DNA of 60,695 bases from Actinomyces timonensis DSM 23838 (GCF_000295095.1 NZ_JH806632.1:130941-191635), one strand, 5' to 3'; counted from the stretch's first letter, positions 27,759 through 37,165 are shown. Program-made: numbers and translations. The notes: generated by a model not told the origin, from the letters alone.

Positions 27759-28652
27759 TCAGGCCTGCTCGGCCGGGGCCTCGGTGGCGGCCTCAGCCGG
27801 GGCAGCATCGGCGGGAGCCTCGGCCGGGGCCTCAGGGGCCTGCGCGGACTGCTCGGCCGTGGCGGCCTCAGCGCCGGCCAGGAGCTCGGCCTCCCACTCG
27901 GGCAGCGGCTCGGCCTCGGGCGTGCCGGCCTCGGGCTCGGCGCCGGTGCGGGCGCGGCCAGCGGAGCGGGCGAGGAGGCCCTCGGCGGCGGCGTCGGCGA
28001 CGACGCGGGTGAGCAGGCTGACGGAGCGGATGGCGTCGTCGTTGCCCGGGATGCCGTAGGTGACCTCGTCGGGGTCGCAGTTCGTGTCGAGGATCGCGAT
28101 GACCGGGATGTTGAGCTTGGAGGCCTCGGAGATCGCCAGATGCTCCTTCTTGGTGTCCACGACCCACACGGCGGCGGGGAGCTTGGCCATGTCGCGGATG
28201 CCGCCGAGGGTGCGGATGAGCTTGTCCTTCTCGCGGCGCATCATGAGCAGCTCCTTCTTCGTGCGGCCGGAGCCGGCCACGTCGTCGAAGTCGATCTGCT
28301 CGAGCTCCTTCATGCGGTCCAGGCGGGCGCGCACGGTGGAGAAGTTGGTGAGCATGCCACCCAGCCAGCGCTGGTTGACGTAGGGCATGCCGACGCGCTG
28401 GGCCTGCTCGGCCACGGCGGCCTGCGCCTGCTTCTTGGTACCGACGAACAGGATGTTGCCGCCGCGGGCGACGGTCTCCTTGACGAAGTCGTAGGCGGTG
28501 TTGATGCCCTCGACGGACTTCGTGAGGTCGATGACGTAGATGCCGTTGCGCTCAGTGAGGATGAAGCGCTTCATCTTGGGGTTCCACCGGCGGGTCTGGT
28601 GCCCGAAGTGGACACCGGACTCGAGGAGCTGGCGCATGGTCACGACTGCCAT
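27759..28652 (-). CDS. rpsB: 30S ribosomal protein S2
   Basis: The 297-aa product starts [21 protein letters not shown] and contains [20 protein letters not shown] and [16 protein letters not shown], all diagnostic for S2. The last 60 residues form an Ala/Glu/Pro-rich tail (APEAPAEAP), longer than in E. coli but common in actinobacteria. I placed the start at the ATG 28650-28652 with AAAGGA upstream rather than at further in-frame starts. It heads the rpsB-tsf operon. Confidence 0.97.
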   Translation of the reverse strand: MAVVTMRQLLESGVHFGHQTRRWNPKMKRFILTERNGIYVIDLTKSVEGINTAYDFVKETVARGGNILFVGTKKQAQAAVAEQAQRVGMPYVNQRWLGGMLTNFSTVRARLDRMKELEQIDFDDVAGSGRTKKELLMMRREKDKLIRTLGGIRDMAKLPAAVWVVDTKKEHLAISEASKLNIPVIAILDTNCDPDEVTYGIPGNDDAIRSVSLLTRVVADAAAEGLLARSAGRARTGAEPEAGTPEAEPLPEWEAELLAGAEAATAEQSAQAPEAPAEAPADAAPAEAATEAPAEQA

Positions 28653-29222
28653 GACTTGTCCTTTCGCGCGGCCGGGAGGTTGCCCGGTCCGCCATGTGTC
28701 AGGGGGCGCCGCCGATCGGCGACGACGTCCCATGGGTTCTTTGAGTTCGTTCCCCATGCCCGGGCGAGCCGGGTCCGCCCTGGGGCGGGCGGATAGGGCC
28801 TGGTGCCCGCGACGCGCGGCCACCCGCCTGCGCCTCCCGTTGCGTCAGGAGGGGCCTGCGGGACCGCGACCGCGGCGTCCGAAAGGACGATCCCAGGGCC
28901 CGAGGGCCCTGGGTGCGGGCACGCGAAGTCAGTCGCTGCTGCGGGATCCGGGGAGGCCGGGTCCGCGCTGGACCGGTGATCCCAGAGGAGGTCATCCCGT
29001 GGGAACTCGACCAGCACGCTTCACAGCGGACCGCGTGCGCGAGGCTATCACAGCGATACCGACCTTTCCGCATCGTGACGGGCAATGACGGCACTGCTCA
29101 AGTGTCGTTCTCGTCACGGGGGTGGGAGCCCGCCGGGAACCACAGGCGCGGTGGCGCAGGGGCTCCCAGCGCTCCTGTGCGGACGGACGGCGACGGGGCG
29201 ATGGCGGGGCCGAGCATGGGGC
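28653..29222 (-). promoter_or_regulatory. Long rpsB upstream region with leader hairpins
   Basis: 570 bases without a convincing gene. On the strand read into rpsB there are two compact hairpins about 220-260 bases upstream of the start: a perfect 10-bp stem at 28892-28913 (arm CCCAGGGCCC) and CGTCC-TTTC-GGACG at 28876-28889. They could be part of an S2 autoregulatory leader or the end of something else. A promoter could not be fixed. The right end also holds the M23 gene's upstream region. Confidence 0.35.
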
Positions 29223-29819
29223 ATGACCTCCTCACGGCCGCGCCACGCGCTCCTGGCACCGGTGGCCCTGCTCGCCGCACTCGCCCTCGCGCTGCTCGTC
29301 CCCTCCCCCGCCGCCGGCGCGCCGCCGGTGGGAGGCGGCACCGGGGCGGCGGCAGCTCACAGCGGGCCCGCGAGCGCGCCGGTGGCGCGTGAGGATGACG
29401 CGCGTCGGCGCACGCGCTACGTGTGGCCCACGGGAGGGCCGGTGGCCGTGGTCGAGGGCTTCGATCCTCCCGCCGTCGTCTGGGGCTCGGGGCACCGGGG
29501 CGTGGACCTGGCCCTGGCGGCGGGCAGCCCCGTGCGCGCGGCGGGCGCGGGCACGGTGGCCTTCGCGGGGATGGTGGCGGGGCGGCCCGTGGTCTCGATC
29601 GATCATGCGGGCGGGATCCGCACCACGTATGAGCCCGTGGAGGCGTCGGTGTCGGCGGGCGAGGCGGTGAGCGCGGGGCAGGTGATCGGCACGCTGGCGC
29701 CGGGCCACCGCTCGGACGGCGTCGACGCGCTGCACTGGGGCGCGCGCACCGGGAAGAAGTCCTATATCAACCCCCTGCGCCTCCTGCGCCCGCCCGTCAT
29801 CCGCCTCAAGCCCGTGTGA
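29223..29819 (+). CDS. M23 (LytM-like) family exported protein
   Basis: 198-aa secreted or membrane-anchored protein with a signal sequence (LLAPVALLAALALALLVPSPAAGAP) and a C-terminal LytM/M23 domain, a fold of peptidoglycan endopeptidases. The first zinc motif is present (GHRGVDLALAAGSPV: His and Asp). The second, normally HxH, reads ALH in DALHWGAR, so one catalytic His is missing. It may be a non-catalytic activator, as some M23 proteins are. The start is the ATG at 29223, preceded only by a weak G-rich site. It is convergent with xerC. Confidence 0.8.
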   Translation: MTSSRPRHALLAPVALLAALALALLVPSPAAGAPPVGGGTGAAAAHSGPASAPVAREDDARRRTRYVWPTGGPVAVVEGFDPPAVVWGSGHRGVDLALAAGSPVRAAGAGTVAFAGMVAGRPVVSIDHAGGIRTTYEPVEASVSAGEAVSAGQVIGTLAPGHRSDGVDALHWGARTGKKSYINPLRLLRPPVIRLKPV

Positions 29820-29856
29820 GCGGGACGCATCACTCGGGCGTGGCCCGGGGGCCTGC

Positions 29857-30852
29857 TCAGGCGCGAGGGAAGGCCTGGTCGTAGACGGCGCGCAGGCGCT
29901 CGGCGCTCACATGCGTGTAGCGCTGCGTGGTGGCCAGGGACGAGTGCCCCAGGAGCTCCTGGACGCTGCGCAGGTCCGCTCCCCCGCCGAGGACATGCGT
30001 GGCCGCGGAGTGCCGCAGGCCGTGCGGGCCGAGGTCCGGGACCCCCGCGGCCGCCGTCGCCCAGTGGACCACCTCGCGGATGGCGCGGGTGTCGACGCGC
30101 CCGCCCCTGGCGCCGAGGAACAGGGCGGCACCGGTGCGCGGACCGACCAGGGCGGGGCGCTCATTGAGCCATCGCTCCAGGGCCCGGGCCGCGGGCGCTC
30201 CGTAGGGGACGGTGCGCTCCTTGCCGCCCTTGCCCAGGACGCGAATGGTGCGCCGGCCGGCGTCGACGTCGCCAAGGTCGAGGCCGGCGAGCTCGGAGAC
30301 CCGCATACCGGTGGCGTAGAGGACCTCCAAGAGCGCGAGGTCGCGCTCGGCCAGAGGACGCTCCTCAGCAGGAGCCTGGCTGGCGCGCTCGGCCGCGGCG
30401 GCCAGGAGCGCGGCGGCCTGCTCGGCGGTGAGGACCGTGGGCAGGCGGTTGTCCACGCGCGGGGAGCGCAGGCGAGCAGCGACGTCGGAGGACAGCAGGC
30501 CGCAGCGGTGGGCCCAGGTGGAGAAGGAGCGGATGGCGGCGCTGCGCCGGGCCATGGTGGCCCGCGAGTGGCCGGAGCCGGACATGCTGGCGAGCCAAGC
30601 GCGCAGATCGGCGAGGTCCAGGCTGGCCAGGGCAGGACCGATGGGCTCTGCCTCGGCCGGGCCCACCCCCAGGAAGTCGAGGAGGTCCTCCAGGTCGCCC
30701 ACGTAGGCGCGCACGGTGTGCTCCGACAGGCCCCGCTGGAGGCCAAGATGCCGGAACCAGGCGTCCAGGAGCTCGCCGCGCAGCGAGGGCGCCGAGGACG
30801 CTGGGGGCGGGGCCTGGCCCGACCTGGGGCTGTGGTCGCGCTCGGGGCTCAT
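29857..30852 (-). CDS. xerC: Tyrosine recombinase XerC
   Basis: Site-specific recombinase of the XerC/D type, resolving chromosome dimers at dif. The 331-aa product has all catalytic residues: Arg184 (TGMRVSEL), Lys208 (GKGGKERTVP), His277 and Arg280 (HGLRH), His303 (LGHSSLATT) and Tyr312 (QRYTHV). The N-terminal SAM-like DNA-binding domain follows a Pro/Ser-rich lead. Its ATG overlaps the dprA stop in ATGA. The location next to dprA is normal for actinobacteria and does not suggest an integron or phage. Confidence 0.95.
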   Translation of the reverse strand: MSPERDHSPRSGQAPPPASSAPSLRGELLDAWFRHLGLQRGLSEHTVRAYVGDLEDLLDFLGVGPAEAEPIGPALASLDLADLRAWLASMSGSGHSRATMARRSAAIRSFSTWAHRCGLLSSDVAARLRSPRVDNRLPTVLTAEQAAALLAAAAERASQAPAEERPLAERDLALLEVLYATGMRVSELAGLDLGDVDAGRRTIRVLGKGGKERTVPYGAPAARALERWLNERPALVGPRTGAALFLGARGGRVDTRAIREVVHWATAAAGVPDLGPHGLRHSAATHVLGGGADLRSVQELLGHSSLATTQRYTHVSAERLRAVYDQAFPRA

Positions 30853-32186
30853 GCGCCCAGGGTAGAGGACGCCGCGCCGCCCGCCGGGGCACGGCGGCGC
30901 TGGGCGGGGCGGCGCCAGCGGGCGCCGTCGCGCTGGGCGCGGCCGGCCAGCTCGAGAGAGCCCAGGGCGGCGAGCGTGTCACGCTCGGACAGCCCCGCGG
31001 CCCGGGCGACGGACTCGATGCTGGCCGCGGTGCGCACGGGCAGGGCATCGACGACGGCGGCCGAGACGGCGTCGAGCCCATCGAGCAGGCCGGGCTGGCG
31101 GGCCTCGGCGCTCTTCTCCTTGGGGGCATCGGCGTCGGCGGCTCCCACGGGCAGGAGGAGTTCGAGGGACTCCTCGACGTCGGTGACGCAGGTGGCCCCC
31201 TGCCGCAGGAGCCGGTGGCACCCACCGGAGGCCATGGAGGTCACCGGCCCGGGCACGGCCCCCACGGGGCGACCGATCTCCATGGCGTGGTGGGCGGTGG
31301 ACAGCGCGCCGGAGCGCCAGGCCGCCTCCACGACGACGGTGGCGCCCGTCATCGCGGCGATGACACGATTGCGGGTGAGGAAGCGGTGCCGCCCCGGCTG
31401 GCTGCCGGGCGGAACCTCGGCCACGAGCGCCCCGTGGTCGACCACCGCCTGGAGGAGGGCGGAGTTGCCCGCCGGGTAGAGGCGGTCCACTCCCCCGGCG
31501 GAGACGGACAGCGTGGGCCCGGCGGCGAGGGCGCCCCTGTGGGCAGCGGCGTCGATGCCGAACGCGCCGCCGGAGACGATGAGCGCCCCGCGCTCGGTGA
31601 GCCCCTGGGCGACCTCGATGGCCATGCGCTCTCCGTAGGCGGTGGAGTCGCGGGCGCCGACGAGCGCGAGCGCGCGGCCGGCCCCGCGACCGGCTCCCTG
31701 GCCATCCCCCATGCGGTCCTCCCGTGTTGGCAGGCCCGACGTCCCAGCGGCGGGGACCATCTCCTCGCGGCCCACGAGCAGCGCCGGATCCCCGCGCAGC
31801 CAGAGGCAGAAGGGAGGCTGCTCCAGGTCGTCCAGGCCCGGCGGCCACCAGGGGTCGCCCGGGACGACGAGCGAGCCGCCCAGGCGCTCCAGGACGTCGA
31901 GCTCGCGGCGGATGTCCAGGCCGGTCAGCCTGGGCGCCCAGCGCTCGACAGCTTTGGCCCATTGGCGGGGCGTGGTATCCGCGAGCAGATGGTCGGGCAG
32001 CGGCGGGTACTCGGGGCTCCCGGAGCCCTGCTCGGCCCTGTGACGCGCCCAGGCCAGGGCCTCGGGCGCTCCGAGGCCCGCCACGAGGAGGGCCGCGGCA
32101 TGGTCAGCGGGCTCGGCCAGGCGCGACCAGGTGGCGCGCGCCAGGAAGTCCGGCTCGCTGGGCGCGGTGACGGTCTGTGCGCTCAT
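30849..32186 (-). CDS. dprA: DNA-processing protein DprA
   Basis: DprA (Smf) loads RecA on incoming single-stranded DNA in natural transformation. The 445-aa product has an N-terminal helical region, a Rossmann-like core (LALVGARDSTAYGERMA, SGGAFGIDAAAHRGALAAG, LTRNRVIAAMTGATVVVEA), and a C-terminal winged-helix. There is an insertion of about 25 residues (GREEMVPAAGTSG to GDGQGAGRGAGR) before the core. Both ends overlap neighbours by four bases (ATGA with comM and with xerC), so all three are translationally coupled. Confidence 0.94.
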   Translation of the reverse strand: MSAQTVTAPSEPDFLARATWSRLAEPADHAAALLVAGLGAPEALAWARHRAEQGSGSPEYPPLPDHLLADTTPRQWAKAVERWAPRLTGLDIRRELDVLERLGGSLVVPGDPWWPPGLDDLEQPPFCLWLRGDPALLVGREEMVPAAGTSGLPTREDRMGDGQGAGRGAGRALALVGARDSTAYGERMAIEVAQGLTERGALIVSGGAFGIDAAAHRGALAAGPTLSVSAGGVDRLYPAGNSALLQAVVDHGALVAEVPPGSQPGRHRFLTRNRVIAAMTGATVVVEAAWRSGALSTAHHAMEIGRPVGAVPGPVTSMASGGCHRLLRQGATCVTDVEESLELLLPVGAADADAPKEKSAEARQPGLLDGLDAVSAAVVDALPVRTAASIESVARAAGLSERDTLAALGSLELAGRAQRDGARWRRPAQRRRAPAGGAASSTLGA

Positions 32187-33763
32187 GGGCGGGCTCCTCG
32201 TGTGCGCAGGGCCAGGGCGGCCCCGAGGTCGGGCAGGGTGGGACGGTCGCGCTCGGCGAGGTCGGCGAGCGTCCAGGCCAGGCGCAGGACGCGGTCCACT
32301 CCGCGAAGAGTGAGGTCTCCCCGGTCGAGGGCCTCCATGAGCGGGCGCATGAGCTCGGGATCGGCCCCGCCCTCCTCGCTGCGCAGGTAGGAGCCCGGGA
32401 CCTGGGAGCTGAGGCGCCAGGGCGTTCCCGCCAGCCTGGCCGCGGCCCGCTCGCGCGCGGCGAGCACCCTGCGGACCACCACGGCGCTCGACTCCCCGGG
32501 GGCGCCCGAGGCGAGATCGGCGGCGCTCACGGCGTCGACCTCCACCTGGATGTCCACCCGGTCCAGGAGGGGCCCGGACAGCCGGGAGAAGTAGCGGCGG
32601 CGCTGCAGCGAGGTGCAGGTGCATTCCAGGCCCTTGCCGCTGGCGCGCCCGCAGGGGCAGGGGTTGGCGGCCAGGACGAGTTGGAAGGCCGCCGGGTAGT
32701 CGGCGCGCCCGCCGACGCGGTCGATGCTCACCTCCCCGGCCTCGAGGGGCTGGCGCAGGCAGTCCAGGACGCTGGCGGGGAACTCCGGGGCCTCGTCGAG
32801 GAAGAGGACGCCGCGGTGCGCCAGGGACACGTCCCCCGGGCGGGGCAGGCCGGAGCCCCCGCCGATGATGGCGGCGCGCGTGGCGGTCTGGTGCGGGCAG
32901 CGCATGGGTGGCTCGGAGAGCAGGCCAGCGTCGGCGTTGAACAGGCCCGCCAGGGAGTGCAGGGAGGTGACCGTGACGGCGTCGCGCTCGGTCAGGGGAG
33001 GCAGGATCGAGGGAAGGCGCTCGGCGAGCATGGTCTTGCCCGCCCCGGGCGGCCCCACCATGAGCAGGTGATGCCCGCCAGCGGCGGCGACCTCCAGGGC
33101 GTGGCGGGCCTGGGCCTGCCCGACGACGTCGGCGAGGTCGGCCCGGTGGGCGGAGGCCGCGCGGCCGCTCGTGGGCGCGGCGATGGGCGCCGGGGGACGC
33201 GCCTCGGCCCCGCGCATGATCTCGACGGCGGCGCGCGGCAGGCGGCCCCCGTAGCCCTCGACGAGCTCGCCGATGTGGTGGACCGCCTGGATGCTCGCAC
33301 CCGGCACCAGGGAGGCCTCCCTCGCGCAGGCGGCGGGGACGACAATGCTGCTCACACCCGCCTCGACGGCGGACAGGACGGCGGGGAGCACGCCGCGCAC
33401 GGGATGCACGGCGCCGTCGAGGCCGAGCTCGCCGATGTAGACGACGCGGGCCATGGTGGCCAGCGCCCGGGGTGGGAGGGCGCCGCGCGCGCCGAGCACG
33501 GCCAGGGCGAGGGCGAGGTCGAAGCCCGTGCCGGTCTTGGGAAGGTCCGCCGGGGACAGGTTGACGGTGAGGCGCTGCTCGCCCCAGGTGGTGCCGCAGA
33601 CGGTGAGGGCCGCGCGCACGCGCTCCCGGGACTCGCGGATCGCGGCGTCGGGCAGGCCCACGAGCATGAAGCCCGGCAGGCCGGAGGCGGCGTGGGCCTC
33701 AACGTCGACGAGGTGGCCGCGCAGCCCGGTAAGGGTGACGGCGAGGGTGCGCGCGATACTCAT
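32183..33763 (-). CDS. comM: YifB/ComM family AAA+ Mg-chelatase-like helicase
   Basis: 526-aa AAA+ protein of the YifB/ComM family, which promotes branch migration during transformation in the species studied. The N-terminal Lon-protease-like fold (GLPGFMLVGLPDAAIRESRERV) precedes Walker A GPPGAGKTML and Walker B GVLFLDEAPEF. The cysteine cluster PCPCGRASGKGLECTC is present, along with the arginine-rich LDRVDIQVEVD. ATG 33761-33763 overlaps yraN. The comM-dprA pair supports a transformation or recombination role. Confidence 0.93.
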   Translation of the reverse strand: MSIARTLAVTLTGLRGHLVDVEAHAASGLPGFMLVGLPDAAIRESRERVRAALTVCGTTWGEQRLTVNLSPADLPKTGTGFDLALALAVLGARGALPPRALATMARVVYIGELGLDGAVHPVRGVLPAVLSAVEAGVSSIVVPAACAREASLVPGASIQAVHHIGELVEGYGGRLPRAAVEIMRGAEARPPAPIAAPTSGRAASAHRADLADVVGQAQARHALEVAAAGGHHLLMVGPPGAGKTMLAERLPSILPPLTERDAVTVTSLHSLAGLFNADAGLLSEPPMRCPHQTATRAAIIGGGSGLPRPGDVSLAHRGVLFLDEAPEFPASVLDCLRQPLEAGEVSIDRVGGRADYPAAFQLVLAANPCPCGRASGKGLECTCTSLQRRRYFSRLSGPLLDRVDIQVEVDAVSAADLASGAPGESSAVVVRRVLAARERAAARLAGTPWRLSSQVPGSYLRSEEGGADPELMRPLMEALDRGDLTLRGVDRVLRLAWTLADLAERDRPTLPDLGAALALRTRGARP

Positions 33764-34266
33764 GATCCGCACACCGCCCGGTGGTGGCGCAGGAGGGCGG
33801 GGGCGCCCTCGCGCAGGAGCACGGAGACGACGTCGAGGCGGAGGCGGTGCTGCGGGGCTCCCCGCTGCCCGGCCCAGGCGGCGGCCAGTCGGCGCAGCCG
33901 CGCCTCCTTGGGCGGGGTGACGGCCGCGGCGGGCGGCCCGGCTCGCAGGCTGGATCGGGCCTTGACCTCGACGATGACGAGGGCTCCGGCGGGGTCCTCG
34001 GCGATGAGGTCGAGCTCGCCGCGCAGCCCGGATCCGGCGGGGGCGCGCCAGTTGCGCTCGAGGATCCGCCAGCCGGAGTCCCGCAGGTAGCCCGCGGCGA
34101 TGTCCTCGCCCCGCTGGCCGGTGAGGCGGCGCTTGTCCGCAGGGCTCGTGGGCGGGGCGGGCGGGGCCTCCCGCGGGGCGGGTGGGGTCTCCCTCGAGGC
34201 GGGAGGGCTCGGCTGTTTGGGCAGCGCGGCGGGTGGCGCGGGGATGGTCGGGTTCGTCGGGGTCAC
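33760..34266 (-). CDS. yraN: YraN/UPF0102 family nuclease-like protein
   Basis: 168-aa protein of UPF0102, with a restriction-endonuclease-like core: RGEDIAAGYLRDSGW, NWR, GELDLIAEDPAGALVIVEVKARSS. The E-x-D-x-x and VEVK residues are the putative catalytic set. A Pro/Ala-rich lead of about 45 residues precedes it. I chose the GTG at 34264-34266, five bases after GGAGGTGA, instead of one seven codons earlier. It is coupled to comM by ATGA. Confidence 0.88.
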   Translation of the reverse strand: MTPTNPTIPAPPAALPKQPSPPASRETPPAPREAPPAPPTSPADKRRLTGQRGEDIAAGYLRDSGWRILERNWRAPAGSGLRGELDLIAEDPAGALVIVEVKARSSLRAGPPAAAVTPPKEARLRRLAAAWAGQRGAPQHRLRLDVVSVLLREGAPALLRHHRAVCGS

Positions 34267-34404
34267 GGTGGTCACCTCCGTGACCACGGTGCACCGCCGT
34301 CGTCCTCACCGGGGCCCGCCGTCCCCAGGAGCGGGCGGGGCCCGCGCGCGGCGGGCCCGGTGGTTCCCGGCGCGCGTGGCCGCAGGAGCGCGCCGGTCAG
34401 GCCC

Positions 34405-34710
34405 TCAGGAGGGGATCTCCATCTCCGGCTTGGACAGCTCCTCGACGTTGACGTCCTTGAAGGTGACCACGCGGACGGACTTGACGAAGCGGGAGGAGCG
34501 GTAGATGTCCCACACCCACGCGTCCTCCAGGCTCAGCTCGAAGAACACCTCCCCGCCGTTGGTGCGCACCTGCACGTCGACGGAGTTGGCCAGGTAGAAG
34601 CGGCGCTCCGTCTCGACGACGTAGTCGAACAGCCCCACGACGTCCCGGTACTCCCGGTACAGGTCGAGCTCCAGATCGTTCTCGTATGCCTCAAGGTCCT
34701 CTGCACTCAC
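34405..34710 (-). CDS. DUF2469 family protein
   Basis: 101-aa protein conserved across actinobacteria, function unknown. It starts with GTG at 34708-34710: VSAEDLEAYENDLELDLYRE, then YRDVVGLFDYVVETERRFYLAN. The length and start match the mycobacterial family member that also lies next to rnhB and lepB. It is 122 bases downstream of rnhB. Nothing indicates an enzymatic motif. Confidence 0.9.
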   Translation of the reverse strand: MSAEDLEAYENDLELDLYREYRDVVGLFDYVVETERRFYLANSVDVQVRTNGGEVFFELSLEDAWVWDIYRSSRFVKSVRVVTFKDVNVEELSKPEMEIPS

Positions 34711-34832
34711 CGGGCCATCATGCCCGCCGCCCCTGCCCTGGCGCGAGAGGCGGGCGGGTTGCGTCGCCCACCCGCGGCCGCCCCGATCCCACACGCGGCG
34801 CCCCCATCCCCGCCGCGGCGGGCGCAGTGGCC

Positions 34833-35543
34833 TCAGCGCAGCCCGGGCAGGCGCCAGCTGCGTCGGTGCTGCTCGCAGGCGCCGAGCTCGGCGAGGCCCG
34901 CCTGGTGCGCCGCCGAGCCGTAGCCCTTGTTGGAGGCCCAGCCGTAGCCGGGGTCCGGCAGAGCGGACATGATCGCGTCGCGCTCGACCTTGGCCAGCAC
35001 GGAGGCGGCCGCGACGACGGCGCAGCCCGCGTCGGCCTTGACGCGCATGACGACGCCGGGGACGTCGTCGTCTGGGATGGCGGGGCCGTACTCGCTGGTG
35101 GGGGCAGGCGCGCCTGGCTGGTCGAGGGCGGTAAGGAGGTCGCCCGCGGGCTGGGCCAGCCAGTTCGCGGTGCCGTCGAGGATGATGATGCCGGGCAGGT
35201 GCCCGCGCTGGCGGACCTGGGCCAGGGCGCGGCGCCCCGCCAGGCGCAGGGCCGCGGCGATGCCGAGGGCGTCGATCTCGGCCGGTGAGGCGTGGGCGAT
35301 GGCGTGATCGGCGAGCCATGCGGCGCAGGGGGCGACGAGGGCCTCGCGCCGGGCGGGGCTGAGCATCTTGGAGTCGGCCAGGCCCTCGGGGAAGGCATCG
35401 GCGGTGCTCCGGGAGACGATCGCGAGTCCGACGGTGACGGGGCCGGCCAGCGCGCCCCGGCCAACCTCGTCGAGCCCGCCCACGAGCTCGTGGTCCTCCA
35501 GGAGCGAGGTCTCGAGCTCCCTGTCTGGGCACAGGCGCGCCAT
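34833..35543 (-). CDS. rnhB: Ribonuclease HII
   Basis: Removes ribonucleotides from DNA and RNA-DNA hybrids. The 236-aa product has the GLDEVGRGALAGPV motif with catalytic Asp and Glu (residues 25-26 approximately), SKMLSPARREAL, ILDGTANWL, and VKADAGCAVVAAASVLAKVERD. It starts three bases after the lepB stop, so is probably co-transcribed. Confidence 0.95.
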   Translation of the reverse strand: MARLCPDRELETSLLEDHELVGGLDEVGRGALAGPVTVGLAIVSRSTADAFPEGLADSKMLSPARREALVAPCAAWLADHAIAHASPAEIDALGIAAALRLAGRRALAQVRQRGHLPGIIILDGTANWLAQPAGDLLTALDQPGAPAPTSEYGPAIPDDDVPGVVMRVKADAGCAVVAAASVLAKVERDAIMSALPDPGYGWASNKGYGSAAHQAGLAELGACEQHRRSWRLPGLR

Positions 35544-35546
35544 GGG

Positions 35547-36473
35547 TCAGGCCGCGCGGACCATGCCGTGGGCGGCGTCAGTGCCGTCAGCCGCGTCCCG
35601 GGCGGCGGGGGCCGCTGCTGCGGCGGCAGGGTCCGCGGCGGGGATGTCCTTGAAGGCGTCGCGCCCGCCGGCGAGCGTGTCCCAGTGGGACAGGGGCCAG
35701 ACGATCCTCTTGGCCACCCCCACGACGTTGGTCAGGGGCAGGGCGCCGCCGTGGGCGTCGGAGGTGTGGAAGCGGGAGTCGGCGGAGTTGGATCGGTTGT
35801 CCCCCATGACCCACACGCAGCCCTCGGGCACGACGACGTCGAAAGCCGTGGTGGACGGCGAGGTCCCCTCGCGCAGATAGGGCTCGTGGAGCTGGACGCC
35901 GTTGACGGTGAGGCTGCCGTGGCCGTCGGCGGCGACGTGGTCCCCCGGCATCCCGATGATCCGCTTGATGAGGTGGTGCCCGGAGTCCTCCGGCAGGAGG
36001 CGGATCGCGATGAAGAAGTCGCGCATCGCGCCCTTGAAGCCCGTTGGGTCGGTGGTGTCGAGCCAGGAGTCGGGGTCGCGGAAGACGATGATGTCGCCGC
36101 GGTGCAGGTCCGTGGAGTCGTACATGGTGACGGCCACGCGATCCCCGTTGACGAGGGTGGGCTCCATGGAGGCCGAGGGGATCTCGAAGGTCTGGACGAC
36201 GAAGGACTTGATGAGCGCCGAGCCGGCCAGGACGACGGCGATGACGATGATGCTCGAGAGCAGGCGCCGCCAGCGGCTGGGGACGGCGGGGGTGGGGGCG
36301 GAGTCGACCAGGCGCGTGCCCGTGGCGTTGGCGACGGACTGGCGTGGGGGGAAGGTGGGAGGGAGGGGCTCGGGGGTGTCCTGGCCGTCCCCGCCGCCGG
36401 CGCGGGGGTCCTCGTCCTCAGGGTCATCCTGGGAGGTCCCCAGGACGATGATCGGCTGGCGCTGATCGGTCAC
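35547..36473 (-). CDS. lepB: Signal peptidase I, copy 1
   Basis: Membrane-bound Ser/Lys protease that removes signal peptides. The 308-aa product has a cytoplasmic lead of about 68 residues, one transmembrane helix (about 72-88), catalytic Ser102 in IPSASMEPTL and Lys170 in LIKRIIGMPGDH, and [15 protein letters not shown]. The C-terminus is an Ala-rich tail after the catalytic domain. The GTG start at 36471-36473 has AGGAGG upstream. A second copy lies at 37166, on the other side of rplS. Confidence 0.95.
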   Translation of the reverse strand: MTDQRQPIIVLGTSQDDPEDEDPRAGGGDGQDTPEPLPPTFPPRQSVANATGTRLVDSAPTPAVPSRWRRLLSSIIVIAVVLAGSALIKSFVVQTFEIPSASMEPTLVNGDRVAVTMYDSTDLHRGDIIVFRDPDSWLDTTDPTGFKGAMRDFFIAIRLLPEDSGHHLIKRIIGMPGDHVAADGHGSLTVNGVQLHEPYLREGTSPSTTAFDVVVPEGCVWVMGDNRSNSADSRFHTSDAHGGALPLTNVVGVAKRIVWPLSHWDTLAGGRDAFKDIPAADPAAAAAAPAARDAADGTDAAHGMVRAA

Positions 36474-36539
36474 AGGGCCTCCTCTCGACGATCGTGGTGG
36501 TGGGCGTGGGCGGGGCGGCGCCAGGCGCCGGATGGACTC

Positions 36540-36568
36540 AGCGCCCGGGGCGCGGTGCCCCGGGCGCT
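36540..36568 (-). terminator. Terminator after rplS
   Basis: Perfect 12-bp stem (36540-36551 with 36557-36568, arm AGCGCCCGGGGC) and five-base loop. It lies 16 bases past the rplS stop in the direction of transcription and 66 bases before the lepB copy 1 start. Confidence 0.75.
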
Positions 36569-36584
36569 TGAGGGAGAAGCGGGA

Positions 36585-36932
36585 TCAGGCCTCCCGGCGC
36601 TCCTTGATCTTGGCGGCCTTCCCGCGCAGGTTGCGCAGGTAGTACAGCTTGGCGCGGCGCACGTCACCACGGGTGACGACCTCGATCTTCTCGATCGAGG
36701 GGGTGTGCACCGGGAAGGTGCGCTCGACGCCGACGCCGAAGGAGATCTTGCGGACCGTGAAGGTCTCGCCGATGCCGCCGCCGTGACGGGCGATCACGAC
36801 GCCCTGGAAGACCTGGACGCGGGAGCGGTTGCCCTCAACGACCTTGACGTGCACCTTGACGGTGTCGCCGGGGCGGAAGCTGGGGATGTCGTCGCGCAGC
36901 GACTTGGCGTTGATCTCGTCGATCAGGTTCAT
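36585..36932 (-). CDS. rplS: 50S ribosomal protein L19
   Basis: The 115-aa product starts [20 protein letters not shown] and contains [39 protein letters not shown] and [20 protein letters not shown], all diagnostic for L19. The ATG at 36930-36932 has AGGAGA six bases upstream. It sits between two signal peptidase genes. Confidence 0.97.
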   Translation of the reverse strand: MNLIDEINAKSLRDDIPSFRPGDTVKVHVKVVEGNRSRVQVFQGVVIARHGGGIGETFTVRKISFGVGVERTFPVHTPSIEKIEVVTRGDVRRAKLYYLRNLRGKAAKIKERREA

Positions 36933-36978
36933 TGTTCTCTCCTGCGCACGTGCCACTGGTCATGAGCGCTTGCTAAGT

Positions 36979-37013
36979 GGGGCCGCACCATCCGCGCTGG
37001 ATGGGGCCGCCCC
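36979..37013 (-). promoter_or_regulatory. Imperfect hairpin in the rplS upstream region
   Basis: 15-base arms (36979-36993 and 36999-37013) pair at 13 positions around a five-base loop, 47 bases upstream of the rplS start. It could be a terminator of the upstream lepB-trmD transcript or a leader structure of rplS. The gap 36933-37165 shows nothing else distinct. Confidence 0.4.
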
Positions 37014-37165
37014 GGTGCGTGAGCCCGACGGGTCCTGCGATAGCGGGCCCTCCCCAGTGGCGGAGGCGCCCCGAGTCCCGTGGGCGGGCCCAGTCTGCCA
37101 CAGGGCCGCGGGGCGCGGCGATGACGCCCGCGCCCAAGTGCGCGACCTCACGCGCGCCCGCGGCG

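Noticed and set aside
29857-30852. XerC as a sign of an integrated phage or integron
   Set aside because: Its position in the dprA-comM neighbourhood and full conservation indicate the housekeeping dif recombinase.
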